64,000 nucleotides of DNA from BJGV01 sp964196335 (GCA_965238155.1 OZ250175.1:1674001-1738000), one strand, 5' to 3'. Positions 25,210 through 35,247 are shown, counted from the stretch's first letter. Translations and numbers: made by a program. The notes: generated by a model not told the origin, from the sequence alone.

Positions 25210-26106
25210 TTACACCCAGTCCTTACTAATAAGAAAATTAGTATAAAGCTCTGATTCTGCACTATCCTGTACTGGCTCCCAGTCATAGCGCCATTTAACT
25301 ATGGGTGGCAAAGACATGAGTATAGATTCGGTACGACCACCAGATTGTAAACCAAAAAGAGTTCCACGATCCCAAACCAGGTTAAATTCTACGTACCGAC
25401 CACGACGATAAGCCTGAAAATCACGTTCGCGTTCTCCATAAGACATATTTATGCGCCTTTCCAAAATAGGTACATAGGCAGGCAGGAAATGGCTTCCTAC
25501 ACTTTTTGTTATATTGAAACAGGTGTCAAAATCTGGTTGACTAAGATCATCAAAGAAAATCCCCCCTATACCACGCGGCTCATTACGATGTTTCAGATAA
25601 AAATATTTATCACACCATTTCTTGAAATGCTCATGATAACTACTGCCAAAAGATTGAAGAGAATCCTTGCAAACCTGGTGGAAATGCTTAGCATCTTCCT
25701 CAAAACCATAATACGGCGTCAAATCCATACCACCACCAAACCACCATACTGATTCAACACCTTCCTTGCGAGCCTCCAAAAAACGTACATTCAGGTGAAC
25801 AGTTGGCGCATAAGGATTATATGGATGCAATACTATTGATACACCCATTGCCTCAAACGAACGTCCGGACAGCTCAGGCCTTGCAGCAGTTGCTGATGCG
25901 GGCAACCCTAAACCAAACACGTGTGAATAATTTACTCCGCCTCGTTCAAACACATTACCCTGCTCAATTACGCAACTCAGTCCACCACCACCTTCCGGAC
26001 GCTCCCACTCTTCACGTTTAAAGCATTTACCATCCACTCTCTCTAGCTGCTCAATAATTTGATCTTGCAGCATACTAAGATATTCTTTGACTTGAGTTGT
26101 ATTCAT
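25210..26106 (-). CDS. hemF: Oxygen-dependent coproporphyrinogen III oxidase
   Basis: Decarboxylates coproporphyrinogen III to protoporphyrinogen IX using O2, in heme synthesis. The 298-residue protein has the signature FGLGLPASATAARPELSGRS, the active-site region VSIVLHPYNPYAPTVHLNVR, WWFGGGMDLTPYYGF and RYVEFNLVWDRGTLFGLQSG. Normal length. It is the last gene of the dusB-fis-purH-purD-hemF series, 87 bases after purD. Presence of this form fits an aerobic organism. Confidence 0.97.
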   Translation of the reverse strand: MNTTQVKEYLSMLQDQIIEQLERVDGKCFKREEWERPEGGGGLSCVIEQGNVFERGGVNYSHVFGLGLPASATAARPELSGRSFEAMGVSIVLHPYNPYAPTVHLNVRFLEARKEGVESVWWFGGGMDLTPYYGFEEDAKHFHQVCKDSLQSFGSSYHEHFKKWCDKYFYLKHRNEPRGIGGIFFDDLSQPDFDTCFNITKSVGSHFLPAYVPILERRINMSYGERERDFQAYRRGRYVEFNLVWDRGTLFGLQSGGRTESILMSLPPIVKWRYDWEPVQDSAESELYTNFLISKDWV

Positions 26107-26193
26107 ACCTAATTAAATTCTGAATCAATATTACAATAAGCCTCATCTATAGAACTTAGACCTATAATTATTTTTCTCTCAGCTAAGAATTAA

Positions 26194-27477
26194 TCACTGT
26201 GCCCCAATATCAGATCGCATCTGGCGGCCATCAAAATCAATTTCACCAGAAATTTCATAGGCGCGACGTCGGGCATCTTTTACGTTATCTCCCAGAGCTG
26301 TAACGCATAATACCCGACCACCAGCAGTTATTATTTCTTCGTTATCTTTTCCACCCATTTTAGTGCCAGCTTGGAATACATAAAAATCTTTCCCTGGTTT
26401 ATCCTTAGATATAAGTTCTGACAGACCGTGAATTATATCCCCTTTACGGGGCATCTCTGGATAACCGTAAGCAGCCATAACAACACCTAATGCCGCACGA
26501 TGATCCCACTCTACATCTACAGTATTAAGCGTACCATCTATTGCATTCTCTACTAAAACCGATAAATCACTTTTTAGTCGTAACATAATAGGCTGCGTCT
26601 CCGGGTCTCCCATACGACAATTATATTCTAATACATTGATACTCCCACCCTTACCAATCATCAAGCCCGCATATAGAAAACCAGTATAGAACTGACCCTC
26701 TTCTGCCATACCTCTTATAACCGGATCGATCACTTCATTGATTATCCTTGCATGTAACTCAGGAGTAACTATTGGTGCCGGAGAATATGCGCCCATACCA
26801 CCGGTATTGGGACCCTGATTATCTTCTTCCAGACGCTTGTAATCCTGACTTGTTGCAAGAGGTAATACATGGTTACCATCGGCCATAACTATAAAACTAA
26901 CCTCTTCTCCCTCTAAAAATTGCTCGATCAGGATCTTCTCGCCTGCTCCACCCATACTGTTAGAAACCAACATCGCATCAACTGTCTCATGTGCCTCAGG
27001 CAACGTCATCGCAACCTTCACACCTTTACCCGCGGCCAGGCCATCAGCTTTGATAACGATTGGAGCACCAATCTTATCTAAGTACTTATGGGCTTTTGCA
27101 GGATCACAAAAAGTAGCATACGCTGCAGTGGGAATGCTATGGCGCCGCATAAAAGCTTTTGAATAATCTTTGGACGCCTCTAATTGTATAGCCTGTTTAG
27201 TCGGGCCGAATATTTTTAGACCAGCTAAACGAAAAGCATCTACTATACCTTCAGCAAGTGGCGCTTCAGGGCCTACTATAGTAACTTCAACAAGTTCATT
27301 ATTTGCAAACTCGATAAGATCAGAGATAGCAACTATCGGAATATTTTGCAACCCCTCTTCAAGAGCTGTACCGGCATTACCTGGGGCAACAAAAACTTTA
27401 TTTACACGCGGCGACTGTTTTAATTTCCATGCCAAAGCATGTTCTCTACCACCGCCACCTATAACCAGTACTCTCAT
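26194..27477 (-). CDS. purD: Phosphoribosylamine-glycine ligase
   Basis: Second step of de novo purine synthesis: joins glycine to 5-phosphoribosylamine with ATP. The ATP-grasp protein of 427 residues starts MRVLVIGGGGREHALAWKL and has IKADGLAAGKGV, the signature YNCRMGDPETQP near residues 284-295, and the C-terminal GLSELISK region. Intact. It is 86 bases after purH in the same orientation, so two purine genes are adjacent. Confidence 0.97.
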   Translation of the reverse strand: MRVLVIGGGGREHALAWKLKQSPRVNKVFVAPGNAGTALEEGLQNIPIVAISDLIEFANNELVEVTIVGPEAPLAEGIVDAFRLAGLKIFGPTKQAIQLEASKDYSKAFMRRHSIPTAAYATFCDPAKAHKYLDKIGAPIVIKADGLAAGKGVKVAMTLPEAHETVDAMLVSNSMGGAGEKILIEQFLEGEEVSFIVMADGNHVLPLATSQDYKRLEEDNQGPNTGGMGAYSPAPIVTPELHARIINEVIDPVIRGMAEEGQFYTGFLYAGLMIGKGGSINVLEYNCRMGDPETQPIMLRLKSDLSVLVENAIDGTLNTVDVEWDHRAALGVVMAAYGYPEMPRKGDIIHGLSELISKDKPGKDFYVFQAGTKMGGKDNEEIITAGGRVLCVTALGDNVKDARRRAYEISGEIDFDGRQMRSDIGAQ

Positions 27478-27563
27478 ATTCAGAATATATTTACTGAAGA
27501 AACCACTATGCTATGAAAGAATCCAGCACAAATTTTTCAAGCATAAATCTCTGATAAAAGGAG

Positions 27564-29126
27564 TTAATGCCGAAAATGTCTGGTATTCGTAAAAACCATT
27601 GTCACACCATGCTCATCTGCAGCAGCAATAATTTCCTCATCACGCATGCTACCACCAGGCTGAATAATTGCTTTTGCACCCGCCCGCACTACTACATCTA
27701 ACCCGTCACGAAAAGGAAAAAATGCATCTGAAGCAACGACTGAGCCAACTAATGTGAGTTCCGAGTTCTGCGCTTTGATTGAAGCAATACGTGCGCTGTC
27801 TACCCTACTCATTTGTCCCGCACCTATACCAAGTGTCTGACCATTTAAGCAAAATACTATTGCATTAGACTTAACAAATTTAGCTACACGCCATGCAAAT
27901 AATAAATCCTTCATTTCTTGCTGTGTTGGCTGTACCTTAGTTACAACTTTAAGATGACTAGTGTCGATATTCAGATTATCTGGTGCTTGTACTAGCAAAC
28001 CACCACCTACACGCTTGAAGTCAAGAGTGTTATGTCCTCCCGTTAAATGAAGGATAAGTACACGTACATTTTTTTTCTGGGCAAGAATATCTTTAGCCTC
28101 ATTGGTGATACTCGGGATAATTATCACTTCAACAAATTGTTTAATTACTGCCTCAGCAGTAGCACCATCTAACTCTCGATTGAAAGCAATGATGCCTCCA
28201 AAAGCAGATGCTGGATCAGTAGCCAATGCTGTTTTATATGCCATAAGCGGATTATCAGAAACTGCTACTCCACATGGATTGGCATGCTTGATGATGACGC
28301 AGGCTGGCGAATCAAAGGTTTTTACACACTCCCACGCTGCATCTGCATCTGCAATATTGTTATATGAGAGCTCCTTCCCCTGTAGCTGGGTATAGTTAGC
28401 AAGACTTCCGGGAGCAGCAGATGAATGATCCCTGTAGAATGCTGCCTCCTGGTGCGGATTCTCTCCATAACGTAGATCCTGAGCTATCGTAAAATTAAGA
28501 TTAAGATTTGTAGGAAAATTTTTATGCTGTCCGTCAGAACTAATCCCGGTGAGGTAATTACTAATAACACTATCGTAGGCAGCAGTATGAGAGAACGCCT
28601 TGCAAGCAAGAAGAAAACGATGTTCCTGTGAAACTATACAGTCATTTGATCTTATTTCATTTAGTACGGAATTATAGTCTTTCGGATCCGTTACTACTGT
28701 CACATTTTTATAATTCTTTGCTGCAGCACGAACCATAGTCGGACCACCAATATCAATATTCTCTATTGCCTCTTCCAGGCTGGAACTAACTTTAGCAATT
28801 GTTTCACTAAATGGATAAAGATTTACCACTACCAGCTCTATAGTTGAAAAAGACATTTTTTCCATAATTTCCATATGCGCAGGCAAATCTATTTGAGCCA
28901 GGATACCGGCATGGATTTTTGGATGAAGGGTCTTGACCCGACCATCAAGCATTTCTGGAAAACCGGTATAATCACTTACCTCGATTACATTTATACCAGC
29001 ATTTTTCAACTCTTTGGCAGTACCGCCGGTAGAAAGGATAGTCACACCACACTGACTTAACGCTTGTGCGAATTCAACAATACCTGTTTTATCTGAAACA
29101 CTAATTAAAGCTTGTTTGATCGTCAT
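27564..29126 (-). CDS. purH: Bifunctional AICAR transformylase / IMP cyclohydrolase
   Basis: Catalyses the last two steps to IMP. The 520-residue protein has an N-terminal cyclohydrolase (MGS-like) domain (ALISVSDKTGIVEFAQ, STGGTAKELK, FPEMLDGRVKTLHPKIH) and a C-terminal transformylase with the Lys-His pair in VIIKHANPCGVAVSD and the end ITVFTNTRHFRH-type tail (MVFTNTRHFRH). ATG at 29126 is chosen because it gives the family start MTIKQALISVSD; a GTG 12 bases upstream is also in frame. It follows fis by 76 bases, the usual dusB-fis-purH order. ruvCAB, often next in Betaproteobacteria, is not here. Confidence 0.96.
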   Translation of the reverse strand: MTIKQALISVSDKTGIVEFAQALSQCGVTILSTGGTAKELKNAGINVIEVSDYTGFPEMLDGRVKTLHPKIHAGILAQIDLPAHMEIMEKMSFSTIELVVVNLYPFSETIAKVSSSLEEAIENIDIGGPTMVRAAAKNYKNVTVVTDPKDYNSVLNEIRSNDCIVSQEHRFLLACKAFSHTAAYDSVISNYLTGISSDGQHKNFPTNLNLNFTIAQDLRYGENPHQEAAFYRDHSSAAPGSLANYTQLQGKELSYNNIADADAAWECVKTFDSPACVIIKHANPCGVAVSDNPLMAYKTALATDPASAFGGIIAFNRELDGATAEAVIKQFVEVIIIPSITNEAKDILAQKKNVRVLILHLTGGHNTLDFKRVGGGLLVQAPDNLNIDTSHLKVVTKVQPTQQEMKDLLFAWRVAKFVKSNAIVFCLNGQTLGIGAGQMSRVDSARIASIKAQNSELTLVGSVVASDAFFPFRDGLDVVVRAGAKAIIQPGGSMRDEEIIAAADEHGVTMVFTNTRHFRH

Positions 29127-29202
29127 ATTCCGGCACACAAATACAGAGCGTTAATTAATGTCATAAATTGCAATTACTACCCGCCCTTCTGCAGTTCGCC
29201 CT

Positions 29203-29445
29203 TTATTTAATTCGATATTGTCTTATTTTATTTCGAAGAGTATTTCGGTTGATACCAAGTAACTCAGCAGTACGAGTCTGATTTCCTTCAGCATATTTCA
29301 TTACTAGTTCAACCAGTGGTTTCTCAACACTACGCATTACCATTCCATATATTGGATGAGGCTTTTCTCCATCCAGATCTTTAAGGTAACCTTCCACAGC
29401 CCTGCGCACACATCGTGCAATTTCATTCTCGTTAATTATAGTCAT
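29203..29445 (-). CDS. fis: DNA-binding protein Fis
   Basis: Nucleoid-associated DNA-bending protein and transcription factor. The 80-residue protein has the C-terminal helix-turn-helix ELVMKYAEGNQTRTAELLGI with NRNTLRNKIRQYRI after it, typical of Fis and the NtrC tail. Its start overlaps the end of dusB by four bases (translational coupling), the same order as in many proteobacteria. Confidence 0.93.
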   Translation of the reverse strand: MTIINENEIARCVRRAVEGYLKDLDGEKPHPIYGMVMRSVEKPLVELVMKYAEGNQTRTAELLGINRNTLRNKIRQYRIK

Positions 29446-30455
29446 GCAGCTAATTCCTCGCGTCCAATATAAGTCAATCGCTCTCCATAACCAGATAGAT
29501 TTCTAAAAAATTCATTGACAGCAGATAATTGCTGGTCAGTAGTTTGCAATCGATTCATAGCATGACGAAACACTGCAGAACCAATCAAGCCCTTTGTATA
29601 CCAAGAGATATGTTTACGCGCAATACGTACTCCGGAATATTCTCCGTAAAAGTCGTAAAGATCACACAAATGATTAACAAGTACATGATGAATTTCATTG
29701 ACTTCAGGCAATGGAAGATGATTGCCTGTAGCCAGATAATAACTAATTTCTCGGAATATCCAAGGTCTACCCTGAGCAGCGCGTCCAATCATTACTGCAT
29801 CTGCTGCAGTATACTCTAGTACTTTCTTTGCTTCCTCTGGTGTATCAATATCACCATTAGCAATAATAGGTATTTTCACGTGATTTTTTACAGCAGCGAT
29901 AGTGTCATACTCTGCCTTTCCATTATAGGCACATGCTCTGGTCCTACCATGAATAGCAAGTGCCTGTATCCCTGCATTCTCCGCTATGCGTGCTATAACA
30001 CGCGCATTCTTGTGCTCTTTATCCCAACCAGTACGAATTTTTAGGGTAACGGGCACGTCCACTGTGCTCACTACAGAATCAAGTATTTTACCTACCAATT
30101 TCTCATTCTGTAACAGTGCAGAGCCAGCCATCGTATTACAGATTTTTTTAGCTGGACAACCCATGTTGATATCTATAATTTGTGCTCCCTGTTCTACATT
30201 GTAGGAAGCAGCCTGCGCCATCATTGTCGGGTCAGCTCCGGCAATCTGTACTGAAATTGGATCCACTTCTCCTTCATGATTAGCACGGCGTTTAGTTTTT
30301 TCAGACCCCCATAATAGTGAATTACAAGACACCATTTCCGATACTGCCATTCCTGCGCCCATTTTCTTACACAATTGTCGGAAAGGACGGTCAGTTACTC
30401 CTGCCATAGGTGCAACTACCAAATTATTTTTGAGAATATAAGGACCAATCTGCAT
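29442..30455 (-). CDS. dusB: tRNA-dihydrouridine synthase B
   Basis: FMN enzyme that reduces uridine at position 17 (in E. coli DusB) of tRNA D-loops. The 337-residue TIM-barrel protein has MAGVTDRPFRQLC near the N terminus, DINMGCPAKKICNTMAGSAL with the catalytic Cys, LKIRTGWDKEHKNA, HGRTR and IIANGDIDTPEEA, and the C-terminal helical tRNA-binding part. First gene of the leftward series that includes fis, purH, purD and hemF. Confidence 0.95.
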   Translation of the reverse strand: MQIGPYILKNNLVVAPMAGVTDRPFRQLCKKMGAGMAVSEMVSCNSLLWGSEKTKRRANHEGEVDPISVQIAGADPTMMAQAASYNVEQGAQIIDINMGCPAKKICNTMAGSALLQNEKLVGKILDSVVSTVDVPVTLKIRTGWDKEHKNARVIARIAENAGIQALAIHGRTRACAYNGKAEYDTIAAVKNHVKIPIIANGDIDTPEEAKKVLEYTAADAVMIGRAAQGRPWIFREISYYLATGNHLPLPEVNEIHHVLVNHLCDLYDFYGEYSGVRIARKHISWYTKGLIGSAVFRHAMNRLQTTDQQLSAVNEFFRNLSGYGERLTYIGREELAA

Positions 30456-30578
30456 AATGCTTATTAAATAATGAGAAAATATGGGGAAATAAATTTGTAC
30501 AGGCAGTAATTCTAAACCTATGACAATTTCAGGGAAAGAAATTATTAATAAAAATCAAAAAAAATACTTAGTTACCGA

Positions 30579-31751
30579 TTATCCTCTTGAACCAAACATC
30601 ATACGTTTAGCTACAAAACGCTTAGCTGGCGGGAAGCAATCAAGAGCACTTAACCCAATTCCACGCATTCCCTGTAATAAAATATTATCATTGGAAAAGA
30701 GCTTAACCAAGGAATCTGTAAAAATTCTTCCTCCTCCGCTGTCAGTCTGCCGTTTGGCTCGATACTTTGAAAGCATTACAGGGGACCCGACATCAGAAGG
30801 CATTGTAATAATCTCTCCTGATAGTTCCCAGGCATCACGTAACCCTAAATTGAAACCTTGTCCTGCTACAGGATGTAAAGTTTGTGCTGCATTTCCAATC
30901 AATACAACTCGACGTGCTGACACAGGAGTTGCATACTTAAGAGCAAGAGGGAAACCAGAACGTTTACCGGCACAGGTAAGCTTTCCAATACGATTACCAA
31001 AATGGTTATGCAGCCGTGCTAAGAATGTGACATCATCCAGATTGAGAATCTCTTGTGCTGTTGACGGAGAAACAGTCCATACCAAGGAAAAATACTTGCC
31101 AAAAGGTAGAAAAGCAACAGGCCCATCAGAAGTGAAGCGCTCATAAGCTGTTCCACACTGGGAAGCTGAGGTTTCGATTCTGGATACAACCGCCCACTGC
31201 TCATAGTCCTGCACATGCTGAGTGACCCCCTCTACCTGCCCAGTAAGACGACCACCATCTGCTAATACTAATAAATTTGCTGTTGCCTGTTTAAGTTTCC
31301 CATTATGCTGAAACGAAATTTGTCCCTCTGTTGTATTAGATTTTAATTGTGTTACCTGAGCCTCTGTCAGATAATCAATTCCACAATCTTGCAATTTCTC
31401 GTGCATTACTCGAAATACGTCATGATGGAGTATTACATAACCTAAGGCTGGCACATCAACTTCGCTGGCGGTTAGTATGGTACGCCCAAAACCACCACGA
31501 TTGGAAATATGTATAGTTGTAATGGGAGTAGCCTCTGGCAAAGATTCCCATACACCCAGACGCTGCAAAATTAACCGGCTACCATGAGAAAATGCTAATG
31601 GGCGCGGGTCTTCATTTTTTTCCGGTGCCTTACGTGCTTCCAGTAACAGGATAGACAAGCCACTATTACGTAACGCAATGGATAAAGACATGCCTATTGG
31701 ACCGCCACCTATAATGATAAGGTCGTAATGGCTGGATGCCATAGTTTCCAT
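30579..31751 (-). CDS. ubiH: 2-octaprenyl-6-methoxyphenol hydroxylase UbiH
   Basis: FAD monooxygenase of ubiquinone synthesis. The 390-residue protein has the N-terminal GxGxxG fold YDLIIIGGGPIGMSLSIALR, the middle LLVLADGG motif and the second FAD motif VVLIGNAAQTLHPVAGQGFN with LGLRDA following. GN in place of GD in that motif is characteristic of UbiH within the UbiH/I/F group. A second ATG lies nine bases inside. It lies 25 bases after a small membrane protein and downstream of pepP; the pepP-ubiH pairing is conserved in proteobacteria. Confidence 0.92.
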   Translation of the reverse strand: METMASSHYDLIIIGGGPIGMSLSIALRNSGLSILLLEARKAPEKNEDPRPLAFSHGSRLILQRLGVWESLPEATPITTIHISNRGGFGRTILTASEVDVPALGYVILHHDVFRVMHEKLQDCGIDYLTEAQVTQLKSNTTEGQISFQHNGKLKQATANLLVLADGGRLTGQVEGVTQHVQDYEQWAVVSRIETSASQCGTAYERFTSDGPVAFLPFGKYFSLVWTVSPSTAQEILNLDDVTFLARLHNHFGNRIGKLTCAGKRSGFPLALKYATPVSARRVVLIGNAAQTLHPVAGQGFNLGLRDAWELSGEIITMPSDVGSPVMLSKYRAKRQTDSGGGRIFTDSLVKLFSNDNILLQGMRGIGLSALDCFPPAKRFVAKRMMFGSRG

Positions 31752-31776
31752 ACTTAGATTAGATTTATTGTCAGAT

Positions 31777-32145
31777 TCAATTGTCTACCCCGTCTCTTCT
31801 AATTTTTGCTTCAGCAGCCTGATCATCCTCATCTACCACAATATACTCCCCTTCTACCGTCTCTTTTTCTACTGTACTCACCGGACTCTCAGAACCTACC
31901 GATTTAGCTAATTCACGTTTTAACCACCAAAACCGAATACCAAAACCGACAGCAGCTATAGCAAATAATGCTAAAAATGCAGCAAAAAAGAAAATACCAA
32001 GAATCGCCAGTAAAATTAATACCGGAATCAGTACTAAATATGTCATCCACCGTTTAGTTGTGAGCGAAGCATTCATCCCCTCCTGAGAATTTTTTTCCTT
32101 AAACCCAGAAGCTTTTTTAACTATTATTTTCCAATCTTCATTCAT
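31777..32145 (-). CDS. Small membrane protein with acidic tail, unknown function
   Basis: Not recognised. 122 residues: a basic N terminus, a continuous hydrophobic region of about 40 residues (positions 34-72, probably two helices), then an acidic C-terminal tail (VEKETVEGEYIVVDEDD). Its start overlaps the pepP stop by four bases and ubiH follows 25 bases later, so it is in the pepP-ubiH transcript. The VEGEY(I/V)VVDE tail recurs in proteobacterial membrane proteins at this place, but no role is known to me. Confidence 0.75.
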   Translation of the reverse strand: MNEDWKIIVKKASGFKEKNSQEGMNASLTTKRWMTYLVLIPVLILLAILGIFFFAAFLALFAIAAVGFGIRFWWLKRELAKSVGSESPVSTVEKETVEGEYIVVDEDDQAAEAKIRRDGVDN

Positions 32146-33449
32146 CGCATTAATTCTTCAATTTTGTCAACAGACTTTGGAGCAGACACTGTCAACACCT
32201 CACAACCAGTATTCGTTACGATTACATCATCTTCAATACGAACACCAATATTCCAAAAGTGATCAGGCACATTTTCTGCTGGACGGATGTAACAACCCGG
32301 CTCTACGGTTAGAGTCATTCCCGGATCGAATAAACGCCATTTTCCATCTTGCTTATATTCTCCTACATCATGTACATCCAGCCCCAACCAATGGCCGGTT
32401 CGATGCATGTAAAAACGCCTGTAGTCTTCTGACTCAATAACTGAATCTACACTTCCTTGACATAGGCCCATATCAATAAATCCCTGTACTAATACCTGCA
32501 GTGCCGCAGTATGTGGCATATCCCAAGAATTACCTGGCTGCACAGTACTGATTGCAGCAGACTGCGCAGACAAAACTAACTGATATACATCTTTTTGTAC
32601 TGAACTAAACTTACCATTTACAGGAAATGTACGGGTAATATCTGCAGCGTACCCATGCAACTCACAACCAGCATCAATTAATAATAAATCACCTGACTTT
32701 AGTTCCATATTGTTCTTAACATAATGTAACACGCATGCATTTGCACCACCTGCAACAATTGGAGTATAAGCGGGTGCTTCTGCACCATGGTTCCGGAATT
32801 CGTACAAAAGTTCCGCCTCAATTTCATATTCTTTCATGCCAGGACGGGTTACCTGCATCGCACGACAATGAGCGCCACTAGAAATTTCTGCTGCGTAACG
32901 CATGAGCTGAAGTTCTTCTGTACTTTTGAATAAACGCATCTCATCTATTAGCACTCGACTATCACAAATTTCTGTTGGTGTGGAAAGACCGCTTCGGGAC
33001 TGCTCACGTACCTGATTAAGCCAACCAGTCAGACGCAAGTCCCATCCGGCATCTTGCCCTAACGCATAATATACTTTAGGTTGGTCAACAAGTAATTTAG
33101 GCAACATCTCATCCACACTTGAGATAGGATATGCTTCATCAATACTAAAAACTTCTTTTGCAGATTCAGGACCATATTGAAACCCGTTCCAGATCTCACG
33201 TTCTATATCTTTGTCCTGACAAAATAGTATCTCTCTGGTTTCACTTATATCATTTCCGACTATCATGATCAGCACTGCATCCGGTTCACTAAAACCTGTC
33301 AGATAATAAAAATAACTATCGAAACGATAGGGATAATGACCATCACGACTTCGCACCCTCTCTGGAGAAGTCGGAATAACGGCTATCCCTTTCTGCATCT
33401 GTGATGCTAGTTGTTGACGGCGTATACTATAAGATTTAATCGGGATCAT
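32142..33449 (-). CDS. pepP: Xaa-Pro aminopeptidase
   Basis: Removes N-terminal residues that precede proline. 435 residues from the ATG at 33449, chosen because it gives the usual short lead MIPIKSYSIRRQQLASQM; the frame is open to a TTG at 33485. The pita-bread fold's five metal ligands lie in LLIDAGCELHGYAADITRTF (two Asp), HRTGHWLGLDVHDVG (His), LTVEPGCYI (Glu) and GVRIEDDVIV (Glu). It follows murU by about 54 bases and overlaps the next gene by four bases. Confidence 0.94.
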   Translation of the reverse strand: MIPIKSYSIRRQQLASQMQKGIAVIPTSPERVRSRDGHYPYRFDSYFYYLTGFSEPDAVLIMIVGNDISETREILFCQDKDIEREIWNGFQYGPESAKEVFSIDEAYPISSVDEMLPKLLVDQPKVYYALGQDAGWDLRLTGWLNQVREQSRSGLSTPTEICDSRVLIDEMRLFKSTEELQLMRYAAEISSGAHCRAMQVTRPGMKEYEIEAELLYEFRNHGAEAPAYTPIVAGGANACVLHYVKNNMELKSGDLLLIDAGCELHGYAADITRTFPVNGKFSSVQKDVYQLVLSAQSAAISTVQPGNSWDMPHTAALQVLVQGFIDMGLCQGSVDSVIESEDYRRFYMHRTGHWLGLDVHDVGEYKQDGKWRLFDPGMTLTVEPGCYIRPAENVPDHFWNIGVRIEDDVIVTNTGCEVLTVSAPKSVDKIEELMR

Positions 33450-33503
33450 AGATAAGACTATTGCAGGATTTATAGAATAAAGCAAAATAAGCCAGAACTT
33501 TCC

Positions 33504-34232
33504 TTATTCATTTCTGAGCTGAGCATCAAGTCTATGTAAACGTTCTGGCGTACCAATATCCGCCCATACACCTTTAAAATGTTCGCCGCTAACTTTTCCT
33601 TCAGTAATTGCCTGACATAACTTTGGCGCAAGTTTCGATACTATTCCAGGTTTGATGCCATAAAAAAAAGATGGCTTATAGATGCTAATTCCACTAAAAG
33701 TAAGCTTCTCCTTACCTGTTGGCACCAGTCTGCCGGAATCAAGAAAAAAATCACCGCCTGGATGGTGCTCCTGGTTACTCACCATTACCAGATGTGCTGT
33801 ATCTGTACCCATTTTTATCTGTCTTAAAATTGGTAACAGTGTAGAAAAATTAATTTCACAATATATATCCGCATTAACTATAAGGAAAGGTTGTTCGACT
33901 AACTTAGTCTCGCTCCTACTCTCCAGCATTGGTAGCGCCTTAACAATACCACCCGCTGTTTCTAGCGCTATCGTTTCAGGGGAATAACAGATGTTGACGC
34001 CATAGCGACTTCCATCTCCTAATTCTGCCTCAATCATTTTCCCCAAGTATGCATGATTAATTACGATATCCACAAAACCTGCACGTGCAAGATTCTCAAT
34101 ATGATATTCAATCAGTGTTTTATTCCCCACACATAGCAATGGCTTTGGTAAGTTATCAGTCAGAGGACGCATACGTACCCCACGTCCGGCAGCCAGAATC
34201 ATTGCTTTTAATTGTTCTTTTTTATGATTCAT
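33504..34232 (-). CDS. murU: N-acetylmuramate 1-phosphate uridylyltransferase
   Basis: Nucleotidyltransferase of 242 residues that makes UDP-MurNAc from MurNAc-1-phosphate in cell-wall recycling, bypassing MurA and MurB. The signature KAMILAAGRGVRMRPLTDNL-PKPLL (with the catalytic Arg and Lys), LVNADIYCEINF with the metal Asp, and the C-terminal WADIGTPERL motif are all present. It overlaps amgK by 11 bases; the amgK-murU pair is well known from Pseudomonas and Betaproteobacteria. Overlap and pairing decide the function among related sugar nucleotidyltransferases. Confidence 0.9.
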   Translation of the reverse strand: MNHKKEQLKAMILAAGRGVRMRPLTDNLPKPLLCVGNKTLIEYHIENLARAGFVDIVINHAYLGKMIEAELGDGSRYGVNICYSPETIALETAGGIVKALPMLESRSETKLVEQPFLIVNADIYCEINFSTLLPILRQIKMGTDTAHLVMVSNQEHHPGGDFFLDSGRLVPTGKEKLTFSGISIYKPSFFYGIKPGIVSKLAPKLCQAITEGKVSGEHFKGVWADIGTPERLHRLDAQLRNE

Positions 34233-35247
34233 GACCAGTTTCTGTTTCCTGTTTTTTGTTTTCTAACTCATCTAACAACTCCAGCAAAAAATTGAGTTCA
34301 CGATAGCGCTCACAGGTCTTTTGTAAATAATTTATTACCATGGGCATATCTCTGAGGTAGTTATTCTTACCATCGCGATAACATAAGCGAGCAAATATAC
34401 CGAGTATCTTGATATGCCGCTGTACCCCCATCCACTCAAAATCACGGTAGAAATCAGAAAAATTCCCTGATACGGAAAGCCCTGTTTTTCTGGCTTTTTT
34501 CCAATATCGTATTACCCAGTCAAGTATTTTTTCTTCATCCCAGTAGATATATGCATCCTTAAAAAGGGACACCAAATCATAAGTAATAGGGCCATATACA
34601 GCATCCTGGAAATCAATAATACCGGGATTAGGGCTGGTTACCATAAGATTTCGCGAGTGAAAATCACGGTGTACGTATACTCTGGGCTGGGCAAGGTTAT
34701 TTTTCATAATCTTTGTAAAACACTTATTGAGTTCTTCTTTTTGATTTATATTTAGCACTACCTTTAAATGCTTTTCCAGATACCAATCTGGAAACAAATT
34801 TAACTCATTAAGAAGAAGTGTTCCATCATAATCCGGTAGCTCTCCAGAGCAACTCGCTGACTGAATTCTAATAAGTGCATCTATCGCATCATCGTATAAA
34901 TCGTTGGCAACCGAGGAGTTGACTCCTATTGCCTTCAGATATGTAGTGCTTTCAAGATCTGAAAGCAGTAAAAACCCTTGCTCTAGGTCCTTTGCCAGAA
35001 TTTCTGGTACATGAACATTTGCTGCATAAAAAATATTAGCTACATGCAGAAACGAAGTACAGTCCTCATGTTGTGGAGGAGCATCCATTACAATCATTGT
35101 CTTTGGAACAGATTTATCACTAAATTTTATTCGAAAATAGCGGCGGAAACTTGCGTCAGCAGAGGCCGGAGACAGCGAGAAGGATCTTGCCGGGAATTGA
35201 CTCTTAACCCAATTTTCCAGTAACTGGTAACGTTGCAGTTGATTCAT
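34222..35247 (-). CDS. amgK: Anomeric N-acetylmuramate/N-acetylglucosamine kinase
   Basis: Aminoglycoside-phosphotransferase-fold kinase of 341 residues that phosphorylates the anomeric position of MurNAc from recycled peptidoglycan. The Brenner motif YVHRDFHSRNLMV with catalytic Asp and the metal motif GIIDFQDAVYGPITYDLVSL are intact. The first 50 residues hold the substrate lobe with a Lys/Arg-rich beta sheet. It is translationally coupled with murU (overlap 11 bases). First gene of the amgK-murU-pepP-ubiH series. Confidence 0.9.
   Translation of the reverse strand: MNQLQRYQLLENWVKSQFPARSFSLSPASADASFRRYFRIKFSDKSVPKTMIVMDAPPQHEDCTSFLHVANIFYAANVHVPEILAKDLEQGFLLLSDLESTTYLKAIGVNSSVANDLYDDAIDALIRIQSASCSGELPDYDGTLLLNELNLFPDWYLEKHLKVVLNINQKEELNKCFTKIMKNNLAQPRVYVHRDFHSRNLMVTSPNPGIIDFQDAVYGPITYDLVSLFKDAYIYWDEEKILDWVIRYWKKARKTGLSVSGNFSDFYRDFEWMGVQRHIKILGIFARLCYRDGKNNYLRDMPMVINYLQKTCERYRELNFLLELLDELENKKQETETGHES

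Noticed and set aside
30520..31146. 208-codon open frame antisense to ubiH
   Set aside because: Overlaps ubiH almost fully, whose motifs are intact; no ribosome-binding site or family pattern.
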